A stretch of DNA of 35,165 bases from Rhodospirillales bacterium. GTDB taxonomy: Bacteria; Pseudomonadota; Alphaproteobacteria; Rhodospirillales; WMHbin7. The stretch is from the NCBI GenBank assembly GCA_016215555.1, contig JACRJC010000020.1, positions 1-35,165 of the forward strand, given 5' to 3'. A program made the translations under genes and the position numbers. Under the pieces are notes generated by a model, which had not been told where the DNA came from, ran no database searches, and saw nothing but the letters and a program-made list of their open reading frames with translations. Shown here one piece after another: positions 18,000 to 24,686 of the stretch (its first letter is position 1; every line of letters begins with the position of its first letter).

Positions 18000-18914
18000 A
18001 TGCGGCATTTGATGGTGGCGTTTCTGGTTCTTGCCTTGGCCGATCCGGCCGGGGCCGGGGCCTCCGACCCGTCGGCGGCGCTGGGCATCGATGCCCTGCC
18101 GGGTGGGCTGGGGAAGGGTTTGTTAGGCAAGTCGCTGACGTTACTCCTTGTTCTGGCAGGGGCTTATCTCCTGTGGAAGCTGGCGGGCACGGCCCTTGAA
18201 GGGGCGCTCAAGCGTCTCGAAGGGCAGGGGCGGCGTCATGGCCGCCTCAAGACCCTGATCCCCATGCTGCGCATGCTGGTCGGCATCGTGCTGGTGGCGA
18301 TGGCGGCCCTGATCGTGCTGTCGGAACTGGGCGTCAACATAGCGCCTCTGCTGGCGGGTGCCGGCATGGTCGGGCTGGCCTTCGGCCTGGGCGCCCAGAA
18401 GCTGGTGCAGGATTTGATCGGCAGCGTTTCGATGCTGCTGGAAGACACGCTGGCGGTGGGCGACACGGTGCGCATCGGCGAGCATACGGGCGTGATTGAG
18501 AAAATGACGCTGATGGATATCCAGTTGCGCGACCAAGCCGGCTATCTGCATGTGATCCCCTTCAGCAAGATCGACGCTTTCGTCAATATGACCGTCGATT
18601 ACGCCTATGCCGTCTTCGAGGTCGGGGTTTCCTATCGCGCCGACGTCGATCAGGTGATGGCGGCGCTGGTGGAGCTGGGGGCCGGCCTGGCCGAGGACGA
18701 GCAATTCGGGCAATTGATCCAGGAACCTTTGGAGATGATGGGCGTCGATAAGTTCACCGATTCGGCGGTCGTCATCAAATCGCGCCTGAAGACCGAGCCC
18801 GGCAAGCAATGGGTGGTGATGCGCGAATTCAACCGGCGCATGAAAATGCGCTTCGACGAATTGGGCATCGAAATCCCCTTCCCGCAGATGACGGTGTGGA
18901 TGGGCGGCAAGTAA
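18000..18914 (+). CDS. mscS: Small-conductance mechanosensitive channel (MscS family)
   Basis: 304 residues from the ATG at 18000 (AGAGG nine bases before). An N-terminal signal-like segment (residues 1-23, ending AGAGA) precedes a short periplasmic stretch, then membrane helices near 43-62, 88-110 and the pore helix at about 115-140, where PLLAGAGMVGLAFGLGAQKLVQDLIGS is the Gly/Ala-rich TM3 signature. The beta domain with DTLAVGDTVRIGEHTGVIEKMTLMDIQLRDQAGYLHVIPFSKI follows. The channel relieves osmotic stress by opening under membrane tension. It is divergent from the arsC-like gene with a 96-bp spacer and is followed closely by a small membrane protein gene. Confidence 0.92.
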   Translation: MRHLMVAFLVLALADPAGAGASDPSAALGIDALPGGLGKGLLGKSLTLLLVLAGAYLLWKLAGTALEGALKRLEGQGRRHGRLKTLIPMLRMLVGIVLVAMAALIVLSELGVNIAPLLAGAGMVGLAFGLGAQKLVQDLIGSVSMLLEDTLAVGDTVRIGEHTGVIEKMTLMDIQLRDQAGYLHVIPFSKIDAFVNMTVDYAYAVFEVGVSYRADVDQVMAALVELGAGLAEDEQFGQLIQEPLEMMGVDKFTDSAVVIKSRLKTEPGKQWVVMREFNRRMKMRFDELGIEIPFPQMTVWMGGK

Positions 18915-18929
18915 CAAGCGAGGTGAAAG

Positions 18930-19196
18930 ATGCAAAGTGAGAAGGGTATGACGGGGAAAGACGTGAAAGACCTGAATGTCGGAAAGCTGGCCAGAATCAC
19001 CGGCTGGGTGATCGTGATCTATGCCTTGCTGCGCTATTCCTATGCCTATTACGACATTTATTCCGACGCATCTGTGCGCGCCTATGCCTTCCTGGTGCTG
19101 ATCGAAGGCGGCTTCTATCTGATCGTCGGCCTGGCCGTGATGTTTGCCGGCAGATGGATCGAGCGCAAGGAAGCCGCCAAGCACAAGGAAGAGTGA
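18930..19196 (+). CDS. Small two-helix membrane protein of unknown function
   Basis: 88 residues with a polar N-terminus, two membrane helices (about 24-46 and 51-74) and a charged Lys/Glu-rich tail. A strong ribosome site, GAGGTGAAAG, precedes the ATG. It follows the mscS stop by 15 bases and probably shares its transcript. I do not recognise a family. Given its position it may act with the channel, but this is inference only. Confidence 0.75.
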   Translation: MQSEKGMTGKDVKDLNVGKLARITGWVIVIYALLRYSYAYYDIYSDASVRAYAFLVLIEGGFYLIVGLAVMFAGRWIERKEAAKHKEE

Positions 19197-19197
19197 T

Positions 19198-19431
19198 TTG
19201 GCTTTCTCGGTCGGCGAACGCAAGCTTCTGCTTGCCGTTAAGGGCGTCGGTCCCAAGGTGGTCGAGCGGCTGGAGCAGATGGGATTCGACAGTTTCGCCA
19301 AACTCGCCAAGGCCGATCCGGCAGATATTCTTTTTCGCGGCGCCGCCCTGACCGGCTCAAGCTGCTGGAAAAACAGCCCGCAGGCACGGGCGGCGATTGA
19401 GAAGGCGGTGGGGGTGGCGAGGGGGAAATAA
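19198..19431 (+). CDS. Helix-hairpin-helix protein, Cdd1 (pathogenicity locus) family-like
   Basis: 77 residues from a TTG at 19198, chosen because AAGGAAGAG lies 8-10 bases upstream and the family-like sequence begins there (AFSVGERKLLLAVKGVGPKVVERL); an in-frame ATG at 19144 would overlap the previous gene. LLAVKGVGPKVVERLEQMGF is a helix-hairpin-helix motif, and GSSCWKNSPQARAAIEKAV matches the C-terminal block of Cdd1-type small proteins. The role is unknown; HhH motifs usually bind DNA non-specifically. It is likely part of the mscS transcript. Confidence 0.7.
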   Translation: MAFSVGERKLLLAVKGVGPKVVERLEQMGFDSFAKLAKADPADILFRGAALTGSSCWKNSPQARAAIEKAVGVARGK

Positions 19432-19655
19432 CCAGGGTCAAGACCCAATTTGGATGCCCACCTCTATCCATAACGAATTGGAAACGCTCGCGGAATTCTT
19501 GGACCGTTTTTACCACCAAGACACGAAGGCACCAAGAAAACGCCAAGTTCATTTCCTCGCCTTGGTGTCTTGGTGACTTGGTGGTTCAAAAAGCTAACGA
19601 ATGCCGTTCCGGCTTGCCGGATCAAGAAACGTCATTAAATGAGTCCTGACCCTAG
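19432..19655. repeat. MITE-like element with imperfect inverted ends
   Basis: About 224 bp bounded by inverted ends: the left (19432-19450, CCAGGGTCAAGACCCAATT) and the right (19637-19655), which reads CTAGGGTCAGGACTCATTT on the minus strand, agree at about 15 of 19 positions. The interior holds an inverted CCAAGACAC / TTGGTGTCTTGGTG repeat. No coding frame of note. The absence of a transposase suggests a non-autonomous element; target-site duplications were not obvious. Confidence 0.5.
19512..19592. repeat. CCAAGACAC-type palindromic repeat, copy 1
   Basis: Left arm ACCACCAAGACACGAAGG-CACCAAGAAAA and right arm CTTGGTGTCTTGGTGACTTGGTGGTTC are imperfect inverted copies. A second copy lies at 23602-23672. 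Such repeats occur scattered between genes in many bacteria. Confidence 0.75.
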
Positions 19656-19688
19656 AATTCCCTTAGAATTCCCTCACTAGAATTCCCT
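19653..19688. repeat. Three direct copies of an 11-mer
   Basis: TAGAATTCCCT occurs at 19653-19663, 19664-19674 (adjacent) and 19678-19688 (three bases apart), just outside the MITE-like element and near the 3' end of the Cro/CI gene. It could be slippage or a nested target site. Confidence 0.85.
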
Positions 19689-19712
19689 CAGGCCGAAATC
19701 AGGGGCTTGGCC

Positions 19713-19943
19713 TCAGCTTTCATCTTCTGCCCCCCCTTCTCCTTCAACATACTCAAGGATATCTCCAGGCTGACACTCAAGGGCACGGCAGATGGCGCTT
19801 AGGGTAGAGAAGCGAATTGCTCGTGCTTTGCCTGTTTTAAGAACGGAAAGGTTCTGGATGCTGATCCCGGTTGCGTTGGACAGATCATTCAGGCGCATTT
19901 TGCGTTTTGCCATCATGACATCTAGGTTCACGACAATTGTCAT
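19713..19943 (-). CDS. Cro/CI (XRE)-type helix-turn-helix regulator, YozG-like
   Basis: 76 residues from the ATG at 19943 (a GTG one codon earlier is too close to the ribosome site TAGGG). The whole protein is one HTH domain: MAKRKMRLNDLSNATGISIQNLSVLKTGKARAIRFSTLSAICRALECQPGDILEYVEGE, the classic small YozG-type layout with LSNATGIS as the turn and LSVLKTGK as the recognition helix. It lies 12 bases after a DUF2975 gene on the same strand, a pairing common in many bacteria. It probably regulates this small locus. Confidence 0.87.
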   Translation of the reverse strand: MTIVVNLDVMMAKRKMRLNDLSNATGISIQNLSVLKTGKARAIRFSTLSAICRALECQPGDILEYVEGEGGAEDES

Positions 19944-19955
19944 CACGCCCTACCG

Positions 19956-20477
19956 TTATATTGTAAATTGCGCATCGTGGTGAAGTTTAATGGCGTGCGA
20001 TATGACAAGCCGTAGGGCAAAAATAATCAGTCCGGCTGCGATCAAAGGAAGGTCAAGGCCATATTTCAGCGCCCAATCTTGAAGATCGCCGAAACGGAAC
20101 AGGCCGTAGGACGTTGCATTGAACAAAACAAGAATTACAAAGGGCCATGCGATGAGTACGACGGAGATTCGTGTCATGCATTTTAACGTGCGTTCCACGA
20201 AAAGACTTCCATGCTGGAATTGCCGGATAAGGGCATGCATGAGGCCTAGAAGAATAATGTAAAAGACGATGCCGATTCCGAGGAATGAGCAGGCCAATAT
20301 TTTTCCGGCTAGCGAAAATTCCATGATGGGCTTTTCGCCGCAGGCAGTTCCCCCGGCACTAAAATATGCAGAAGTGAATAGAAAATAGATGCGCAACCCC
20401 ATGACGAAGGGAAGTGCCCCCCAGACCATCCAGAACGCCTTGTCCAGGCAACTGAAGATATTCGAGTCGGTTTTCAT
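19956..20477 (-). CDS. DUF2975 family integral membrane protein
   Basis: 173 residues from the ATG at 20477, chosen for its GGAAAGGG site; the ATG at 20510 would add 11 residues. Four membrane helices are visible, near residues 12-35, 60-83, 103-127 and 137-158, with the charged loop ALIRQFQHGSLFVERTLKCMTRIS between the second and third, a DUF2975 hallmark (F..G..F.......L). The function of the family is unknown. With the downstream HTH gene it makes a two-gene module. Its sequence is AT-richer than the flanks. Confidence 0.78.
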   Translation of the reverse strand: MKTDSNIFSCLDKAFWMVWGALPFVMGLRIYFLFTSAYFSAGGTACGEKPIMEFSLAGKILACSFLGIGIVFYIILLGLMHALIRQFQHGSLFVERTLKCMTRISVVLIAWPFVILVLFNATSYGLFRFGDLQDWALKYGLDLPLIAAGLIIFALRLVISHAIKLHHDAQFTI

Positions 20478-20530
20478 AAGGCGGCCCTTTCCATCCCAGC
20501 CGATTGTCATGCTCAATTTAACGATAAACA

Positions 20531-20560
20531 TGAAATAATGTATTTACACCGTGAAATAAT
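20531..20560 (+). promoter_or_regulatory. Paired 9-mer upstream of the MipA-like gene
   Basis: TGAAATAAT occurs at 20531-20539 and 20552-20560, spaced exactly 21 bp, two helical turns. It sits in the 130-bp divergent spacer between the DUF2975 gene and the MipA-like gene, an ideal place for a regulator site. The HTH protein encoded next door is a candidate binder. Confidence 0.45.
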
Positions 20561-20607
20561 TAGGTTATCAGTAGCATCTGGCTTACCCCTTAACAAGGAA
20601 CATTCTC

Positions 20608-21444
20608 ATGCCAAAACTGCACAATATCTCGGTGGGTCTTGCCGTCGGGGTGAGCTGTTTTGTCACGGCTTGCAGCGCCCATGCCCAGAAATGGCAAGAT
20701 ACGACCCAACAGGCCGCCCCAGATGTCCCGCCAGCCGAAAAAGTTGAATCGAAGAAAAACTGGAATTTCGTCATTGGCGGTGGAGTGGGCTATGCCCCGA
20801 CTTATGAAGGATCGGATGAATATGACATTCTTCCGATTCCGGTGGTAAGCATTGATTACAAGAAAGGCCTGTTTTTCGCTAACGTTCGTAACGGTATCGG
20901 CAGTTACCCGTTGCAGGGCAAAAATTACAAAGTCGGCGCATCTGTCGCCTACGCTCCAGGGCGAAAAGAAGATGACGACAATAAAAACCTACGCGGCATG
21001 GGGGACCTTGACGCCGCAGCCACAGCAAACCTGTTGGCAGAATATAGTTTTGGCCCTGCGCAGCTATCTGGAATAGTCAAAACAGGAATCTCAGGCGACT
21101 TCGGCACCACCGTCGAAGCAAATTTTGGCACACGCCACTCAGTTACGGACAAAATAATCATGTCTGGTTCGGTTGGTCTGATATGGGCAGACAAAGAGCA
21201 CATGAACAACCGTTTCGGTGTAAGTTCCTCGCAATCAACGGCATCTGGATATAGCCAATACGATGCGGGATCCGGAATTAAGTCTGCTGGATTCTCGGTC
21301 GGTGCGACCTATCTCTTGACAGAAAAATGGAATGTAAACCTCACCTTTAAAGGCGATAAGCTGCTTGGCGATGCTGCTGACAGTCCTATCGTGAAGAACG
21401 AGTTTGTTCCCTCAGCGTTCTTAACCACCAGCTATAAATTTTAA
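20608..21444 (+). CDS. MipA/OmpV family outer-membrane protein
   Basis: 278 residues. A signal peptide (residues 1-26, CSAHA-QKW) precedes a low-complexity linker and then an outer-membrane barrel typical of MipA/OmpV: WNFVIGGGVGYAPTYEGSDEYDILPIPVVSIDYKKGLFF near the start, repeated alternating strands and a terminal TTSYKF ending in Phe. MipA interacts with MltA and PBP1B in E. coli; OmpV-type relatives are porin-like. The ribosome site is AAGGAA. It is divergent from the DUF2975-HTH pair and AT-richer than surrounding genes, suggesting acquisition together. Confidence 0.88.
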   Translation: MPKLHNISVGLAVGVSCFVTACSAHAQKWQDTTQQAAPDVPPAEKVESKKNWNFVIGGGVGYAPTYEGSDEYDILPIPVVSIDYKKGLFFANVRNGIGSYPLQGKNYKVGASVAYAPGRKEDDDNKNLRGMGDLDAAATANLLAEYSFGPAQLSGIVKTGISGDFGTTVEANFGTRHSVTDKIIMSGSVGLIWADKEHMNNRFGVSSSQSTASGYSQYDAGSGIKSAGFSVGATYLLTEKWNVNLTFKGDKLLGDAADSPIVKNEFVPSAFLTTSYKF

Positions 21445-21491
21445 CCGATCACCCATGCAAGATTCCCTCGAACCGAGGTGGTGGAAAGGGG

Positions 21492-21797
21492 TTAATTTTT
21501 CTGGTCATCGGTAGCTAAACGGCTTCCATGCAACAGCTGCAAGATAACCACCGTCTGGCCGTCGATGGCGAAGAGGATGCGGTAATCCTTGTGCAGCAGA
21601 TGGCGGATTTCCAATCCGTCCAACCCATCTTCCGGCGCACGCGGGCAGCGGCGCGGCAGCAGGGTCAGGGTCTTCAAGCGCTTGCGCAGATTGGAAACGA
21701 ATTTGCGGGCATTGGCGGGACTGTCTTGCGCGATATAGGTGAACAGGCCGTCCAGATCGGCCTCGGCCCCTGGCGTGATGACCCGCTTGAATGTCAT
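21492..21797 (-). CDS. RelE/ParE-type toxin
   Basis: 101 residues with the RelE/ParE superfamily pattern: VITPGAEADLDGLFTYIAQDSPANARKFVSNLRKRLKTL near the start, then LEIRHLLHKDYRILFAIDGQTVVILQLLHGSR, whose YRILFAID-VVILQLLHGSR block is the diagnostic C-terminal beta sheet. ParE members poison gyrase and RelE members cleave mRNA at the ribosome; sequence alone does not separate them here. The start overlaps the antitoxin stop (21794-21797), as is usual for type II modules. Confidence 0.88.
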   Translation of the reverse strand: MTFKRVITPGAEADLDGLFTYIAQDSPANARKFVSNLRKRLKTLTLLPRRCPRAPEDGLDGLEIRHLLHKDYRILFAIDGQTVVILQLLHGSRLATDDQKN

Positions 21798-22105
21798 CTT
21801 GCCTTGCGCTTCCTGGGGGAAGTCGGCGACAGATGCTTGGCCTCAAGCTTGTCCAAGACCTCCTCGGCATCGCTGAAATGTCCGGCCCGGTAATCGGCGA
21901 TCCGGCTTTGCAATTCAAGAATTCTGTCCGCTTTTTCCGCGCGATCTTGCAGCTTTTGGTAGGATTTGGCGTCCTGGACCACCAGCTCCGCCTGACCGTT
22001 GACGGTCAAGACCTCGGGCCGCCCGGTCTTCTTCAGGCGTTGCAGATGCTTCTTGGTGTTGCGCTGGAAATCGGTCAGCGACTGAATGGCGTCAAGTCGA
22101 ACCAT
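21794..22105 (-). CDS. Phd/YefM-type antitoxin
   Basis: 103 residues. The N-terminal part (VRLDAIQSLTDFQRNTKKHLQRLKKTGRPEVLTVNGQAELVVQDAKSYQKLQD) is the Phd/YefM DNA-binding fold, where the strand-turn-strand PEVLTVNGQAELVV is typical. The basic, helical C-terminus (RIADYRAGHFSDAEEVLDKL) would bind the toxin. An inverted repeat just upstream (22115-22148) is a good operator for autoregulation. The small ATG start at 22105 has no strong ribosome site. Confidence 0.87.
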   Translation of the reverse strand: MVRLDAIQSLTDFQRNTKKHLQRLKKTGRPEVLTVNGQAELVVQDAKSYQKLQDRAEKADRILELQSRIADYRAGHFSDAEEVLDKLEAKHLSPTSPRKRKAR

Positions 22106-22114
22106 GGCAGGGAC

Positions 22115-22148
22115 CTAACATGTGAATTAGCATTGAATTTCATGTTAG
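22115..22148 (-). promoter_or_regulatory. Operator-like inverted repeat of the toxin-antitoxin operon
   Basis: CTAACATG (22115-22122) and CATGTTAG (22141-22148) form perfect 8-bp arms separated by 18 bases of AT-rich sequence, ending 10 bases upstream of the antitoxin start codon. The position fits autorepression by the antitoxin. Confidence 0.65.
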
Positions 22149-22166
22149 CGGGCGGCGGGCGTTAAA

Positions 22167-22694
22167 TCAACTCTCCCCATCCCCCTCCACAATCTCCCGG
22201 GCCAAGTCCCACCCAAACCCGGCGCGGGCCAGGATCTGGATATCCTTGGTTTTGTGGGCCTCGCGGGCCTCCGCAGGGCGGTAGGGCCCTAATCGCTTCT
22301 TGCGGGCATAGGCCAGGGCGGCCGCACGGTCGGCATCGCCCTCCAACTCCTCCGACAATTTGGTCATCGCCGCCTCGGTGGTGTCCTGATCCACCCCCTT
22401 CATGCGCAGCGCCCAGCGCACCTGGTTGCTGGGCTTGCCGCGCCGGTTCATGCTTTCGGCCTTGGTTTCGGCATAGGCCTTGTCGTCGAGATAGCCCAGC
22501 CCTTCCAGCTTGTCCATCAGGGCCTCGATCCAGGCCAGACCCTCGTTGGGGTCGGTGCCGTGGGCCTTGGCCGAGCGCGCCACGCGGTTCATCAGCACGC
22601 GTTTCAGGTTGGCGCGCGAGGAGGAAAAGCGCTCCAGATAATGGATGGCGGCGTTTTCCAGGCTTTTCGGGGTCGCCTTGCGGGGTTGTTTCAT
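22167..22694 (-). CDS. recX: Regulatory protein RecX
   Basis: 175 residues matching RecX, an inhibitor of RecA filaments. Family segments are ALHYLERFSSSRANLKR-like (NAAIHYLERFSSSRANLKRVL), LEGLGYLDDKAYAET and NQVRWALRMKGVDQDTTEAAM, which together represent the repeated three-helix modules. The alphaproteobacterial form is often, as here, distant from recA. The end of the gene is 18 bases from the AT-rich spacer of the toxin-antitoxin operon. Upstream, the palindromic repeat at 22698-22786 lies between recX and the divergent ABC permease. Confidence 0.85.
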   Translation of the reverse strand: MKQPRKATPKSLENAAIHYLERFSSSRANLKRVLMNRVARSAKAHGTDPNEGLAWIEALMDKLEGLGYLDDKAYAETKAESMNRRGKPSNQVRWALRMKGVDQDTTEAAMTKLSEELEGDADRAAALAYARKKRLGPYRPAEAREAHKTKDIQILARAGFGWDLAREIVEGDGES

Positions 22695-22697
22695 GGA

Positions 22698-22786
22698 AGC
22701 CGTCAGCTTTCAGCAGTCAGCGCTCAGCTTAGAACATTGAACCGGGGCAGAAAAGCTGTTAGCTGATGGCTGACTGCTGAAGGCTT
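22698..22786. repeat. TCAGCAGTCAGC palindromic repeat
   Basis: The left arm (22705-22730, AGCTTTCAGCAGTCAGCGC-TCAGCTT) and right arm (22751-22786) are imperfect inverted copies sharing the core TCAGCAGTCAGC, with about 25 bases between. It fills the whole divergent recX/ABC-permease spacer, so promoters of both must lie in or beside it. Confidence 0.75.
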
Positions 22787-22792
22787 CTTGCG

Positions 22793-23590
22793 ATGACACC
22801 CAACATCCATCCCGCTATGGGACCCGTGAACTGGCTGGGCCTGTGGACCCTGCTGTCCAAGGAAGTGCGCCGCTTCCTGAAGGTCTATTTCCAGACCATT
22901 TTCGCGCCCGTCGTCACCACGCTCTTGTTCCTGGCCGTTTTCGCCCTGGCCCTGGGCGGCAAGCCGCTGCAGATGGTGGATGGCGTGCCGCTGCTGGAAT
23001 TCCTGGCTCCGGGCCTGATCATGATGACCATGGTCCAGAACGCCTTCGCCAATTCCTCCTCCTCGCTGATCATGGCCAAGGTGCAGGGCAACATCATCGA
23101 TGTGCTGATGCCGCCCCTAAGTGCCGGCGAGCTGGTGGCGGGATTCGCCGGCGGCGGCGTCGTGCGCGGCTTGTTCGTGGGCGTGGTGGTGGCGGTTTCC
23201 ATGTCCGTCTTCGTGCCGCTGGCGGCCCCGAATCCCTTCTTCATCCTTTATCACGCCGTCGCCGCCTCGACCATGCTGTCGCTTCTGGGCATGATGGGCG
23301 GCATCTGGGCCGACAAGTTCGATCATATGGCCGCCGTCACCAATTTCGTCATCACGCCCCTGTCCTTCCTGTCGGGCACCTTCTACACCATCGACCGTTT
23401 GCCCGAGATCTTTCATGCCGTGGCCTTGGTCAATCCCTTCTTCTACATGATCGACGGATTCCGCTATGGCATGATCGGCCATGCCGACGGCAGTCTGCTG
23501 GCCGGGCTCATTTATATCGGTTTGGTCGATGTGGTTCTGCTGTTCTTGAGCTGGCGAATGTTCAAGCGGGGATATAAGCTGAAGGCCTGA
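22793..23590 (+). CDS. ABC-2 type transporter permease
   Basis: 265 residues with six predicted membrane helices and the ABC-2 permease pattern: LLSKEVRRFLKVYFQTIFAPVVTTLLFLAVFALALGG near the start, EFLAPGLIMMTMVQNAFANSSSSLIMAKVQGNIIDVLMPPLSAGELV in the middle and the ITPLSFLSGTFYTIDRLPEIFHAVALVNPFFYMIDGFRYG signature near the end. It would export a substrate such as a lipid-linked sugar or drug with an ATPase partner. No ATPase gene is adjacent, which is unusual for this family. An alternative start is the ATG at 22817. Confidence 0.88.
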   Translation: MTPNIHPAMGPVNWLGLWTLLSKEVRRFLKVYFQTIFAPVVTTLLFLAVFALALGGKPLQMVDGVPLLEFLAPGLIMMTMVQNAFANSSSSLIMAKVQGNIIDVLMPPLSAGELVAGFAGGGVVRGLFVGVVVAVSMSVFVPLAAPNPFFILYHAVAASTMLSLLGMMGGIWADKFDHMAAVTNFVITPLSFLSGTFYTIDRLPEIFHAVALVNPFFYMIDGFRYGMIGHADGSLLAGLIYIGLVDVVLLFLSWRMFKRGYKLKA

Positions 23591-23601
23591 CCGACTCATT
23601 G

Positions 23602-23672
23602 ACCGCCAAGACACGAAGACACCAAGAAAATTTCAAGATTTCTTCCTTGCCTTGGTGCCTTGGTGGTTCAAA
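23602..23672. repeat. CCAAGACAC-type palindromic repeat, copy 2
   Basis: Left arm CGCCAAGACACGAAGACACC and right arm CTTGCCTTGGTGCCTTGGTGG, with the same TTCAAAAA tail as copy 1 at 19512-19592. It sits right after the ABC permease stop, between convergent genes, so it might also act as a bidirectional terminator. Confidence 0.75.
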
Positions 23673-23695
23673 AAGGCAAGGGAGACGAACGGGCT

Positions 23696-24256
23696 TCAAG
23701 TAAGGCTTGTCCCCAGCTTCCCCAGCGCCGCCGTAAGATTGACCACCAGAATGGCCGGGCGGTCACGCAGCCCGATCCCATCCTTGCCCGGCAGGGCCGA
23801 TAGCGACAGCACCGCGCCGGTCGAAAAACCGACGGCGTAGGAATCTCCCTCGGGCACGGCCACCAGCCAGACGGCATGGGTGCCGCGCCTGGCGCGTTCG
23901 AAAGCGTCGTCCCGGGCGGCATCGCCTTCCAAGCGCCGCAAGGACTGGGCCAGCAGGGCCAGCACGCCGGCCTGCAGATGAAAGCCTTTATGGGCTTCGA
24001 CCAGAATGGCGGCCAGTTCGCATTCGGTCCGGCTGTATAGGCGCCAGGCTCCGCTGCCCTTGCGGTCGGTGCCGTCCAAAGGCTCCAGCGCCTTGGCGTC
24101 GGTCCAAAGTTGCAAGGCCCGGGGCTTGGCGCCCACCATCCCGGCCAACTGGGTCAGGGTGACCAGCGTCTCCTCGAAAACGCGCTTTGCGTTTTTCGCC
24201 TTCCTGGGGGGTGGGGGGGCGGCGCCAAACAAGCTGTGGGGGGTGTCGTCGCGCAT
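23696..24256 (-). CDS. MerR-like winged-helix regulator of unknown target
   Basis: 186 residues from the ATG at 24256. Residues about 36-90 carry a MerR-type winged helix: LTQLAGMVGAKPRALQLWTDAKALEPLDGTDRKGSGAWRLYSRTECELAAIL, with the helix-turn-helix (AGMVGAKPRALQLW) and the wing ending in RLYSRTE. The C-terminal half (HAVWLVAVPEGDSYAVGFSTGAVLSLSALPG) is a possible ligand domain that I do not recognise. An ATG at 24319 would add 21 residues and lies three bases after a GGAGG, but the likely promoter at 24327-24356 makes it nearly leaderless. The site TGAATCGATTCA (24273-24284), a perfect palindrome, lies in the leader. Confidence 0.65.
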   Translation of the reverse strand: MRDDTPHSLFGAAPPPPRKAKNAKRVFEETLVTLTQLAGMVGAKPRALQLWTDAKALEPLDGTDRKGSGAWRLYSRTECELAAILVEAHKGFHLQAGVLALLAQSLRRLEGDAARDDAFERARRGTHAVWLVAVPEGDSYAVGFSTGAVLSLSALPGKDGIGLRDRPAILVVNLTAALGKLGTSLT

Positions 24257-24326
24257 GGTCGTTTCGAAAAAGTGAATCGATTCAAGAGGTCGGTCAGGTT
24301 TCCGGCCATTAAGAATCATCGGCCTC

Positions 24327-24357
24327 CAATAAAATACGCATAACGCATTTTATTGTC
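24327..24357 (-). promoter_or_regulatory. Promoter with operator-like repeats for the MerR-like gene
   Basis: On the minus strand TTGACA, 17 bases, TATTTT forms a good sigma-70 promoter. The spacer region holds AATAAAAT / ATTTTATT arms and a tandem ATGCGT direct repeat, which suggests a regulator binding within the promoter, as MerR proteins do, although the spacer is the ordinary 17 rather than 19 bp. Confidence 0.5.
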
Positions 24358-24375
24358 AATTCCCGGCTATGGCGG

Positions 24376-24591
24376 CTATCCGGCGCTGTTGATGACGGAC
24401 AGCTTGTCGCGGCTGTTGGCCAAAAGCTGCAGGGCGACGACGCCATTGGACGAGCGAACGATCAACGAGCAGGCCCAATTTCCCGGAGCCAGCTCCATGG
24501 GCTCGGTCACTTCGATGGCGGTGACGGATTCCATATCCAGGCTGATGCTGTGATTGCTGTTGAAGGAGATCGAGGCGACGGTGTCGGCCAT
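24376..24591 (-). CDS. Small hypothetical protein
   Basis: 71 residues with no membrane helix or signal peptide, beta-rich in appearance (ASISFNSNHSISLDMESVTAIEVTEPMELAPGNWACSLIVRSSNGVVALQLL). AGGA lies eight bases before the ATG. The codon use looks like that of its neighbours. I do not recognise a family. It lies upstream of the MerR-like gene on the same strand, but that gene has its own promoter, so they need not be one operon. Confidence 0.5.
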   Translation of the reverse strand: MADTVASISFNSNHSISLDMESVTAIEVTEPMELAPGNWACSLIVRSSNGVVALQLLANSRDKLSVINSAG

Positions 24592-24686
24592 GGGCGCATC
24601 CTGAAGAAAGAGACGGTGTGGGCATTTTTGCTGGGAATCATGTGGAGAAGGGGGAGGGCGGCGTCAATGGCCTTGCGATATCCATA

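Noticed and set aside
19653..19688. CRISPR-like array of 11-mers
   Set aside because: Units are too short and directly adjacent, with no spacer sequences or cas genes.
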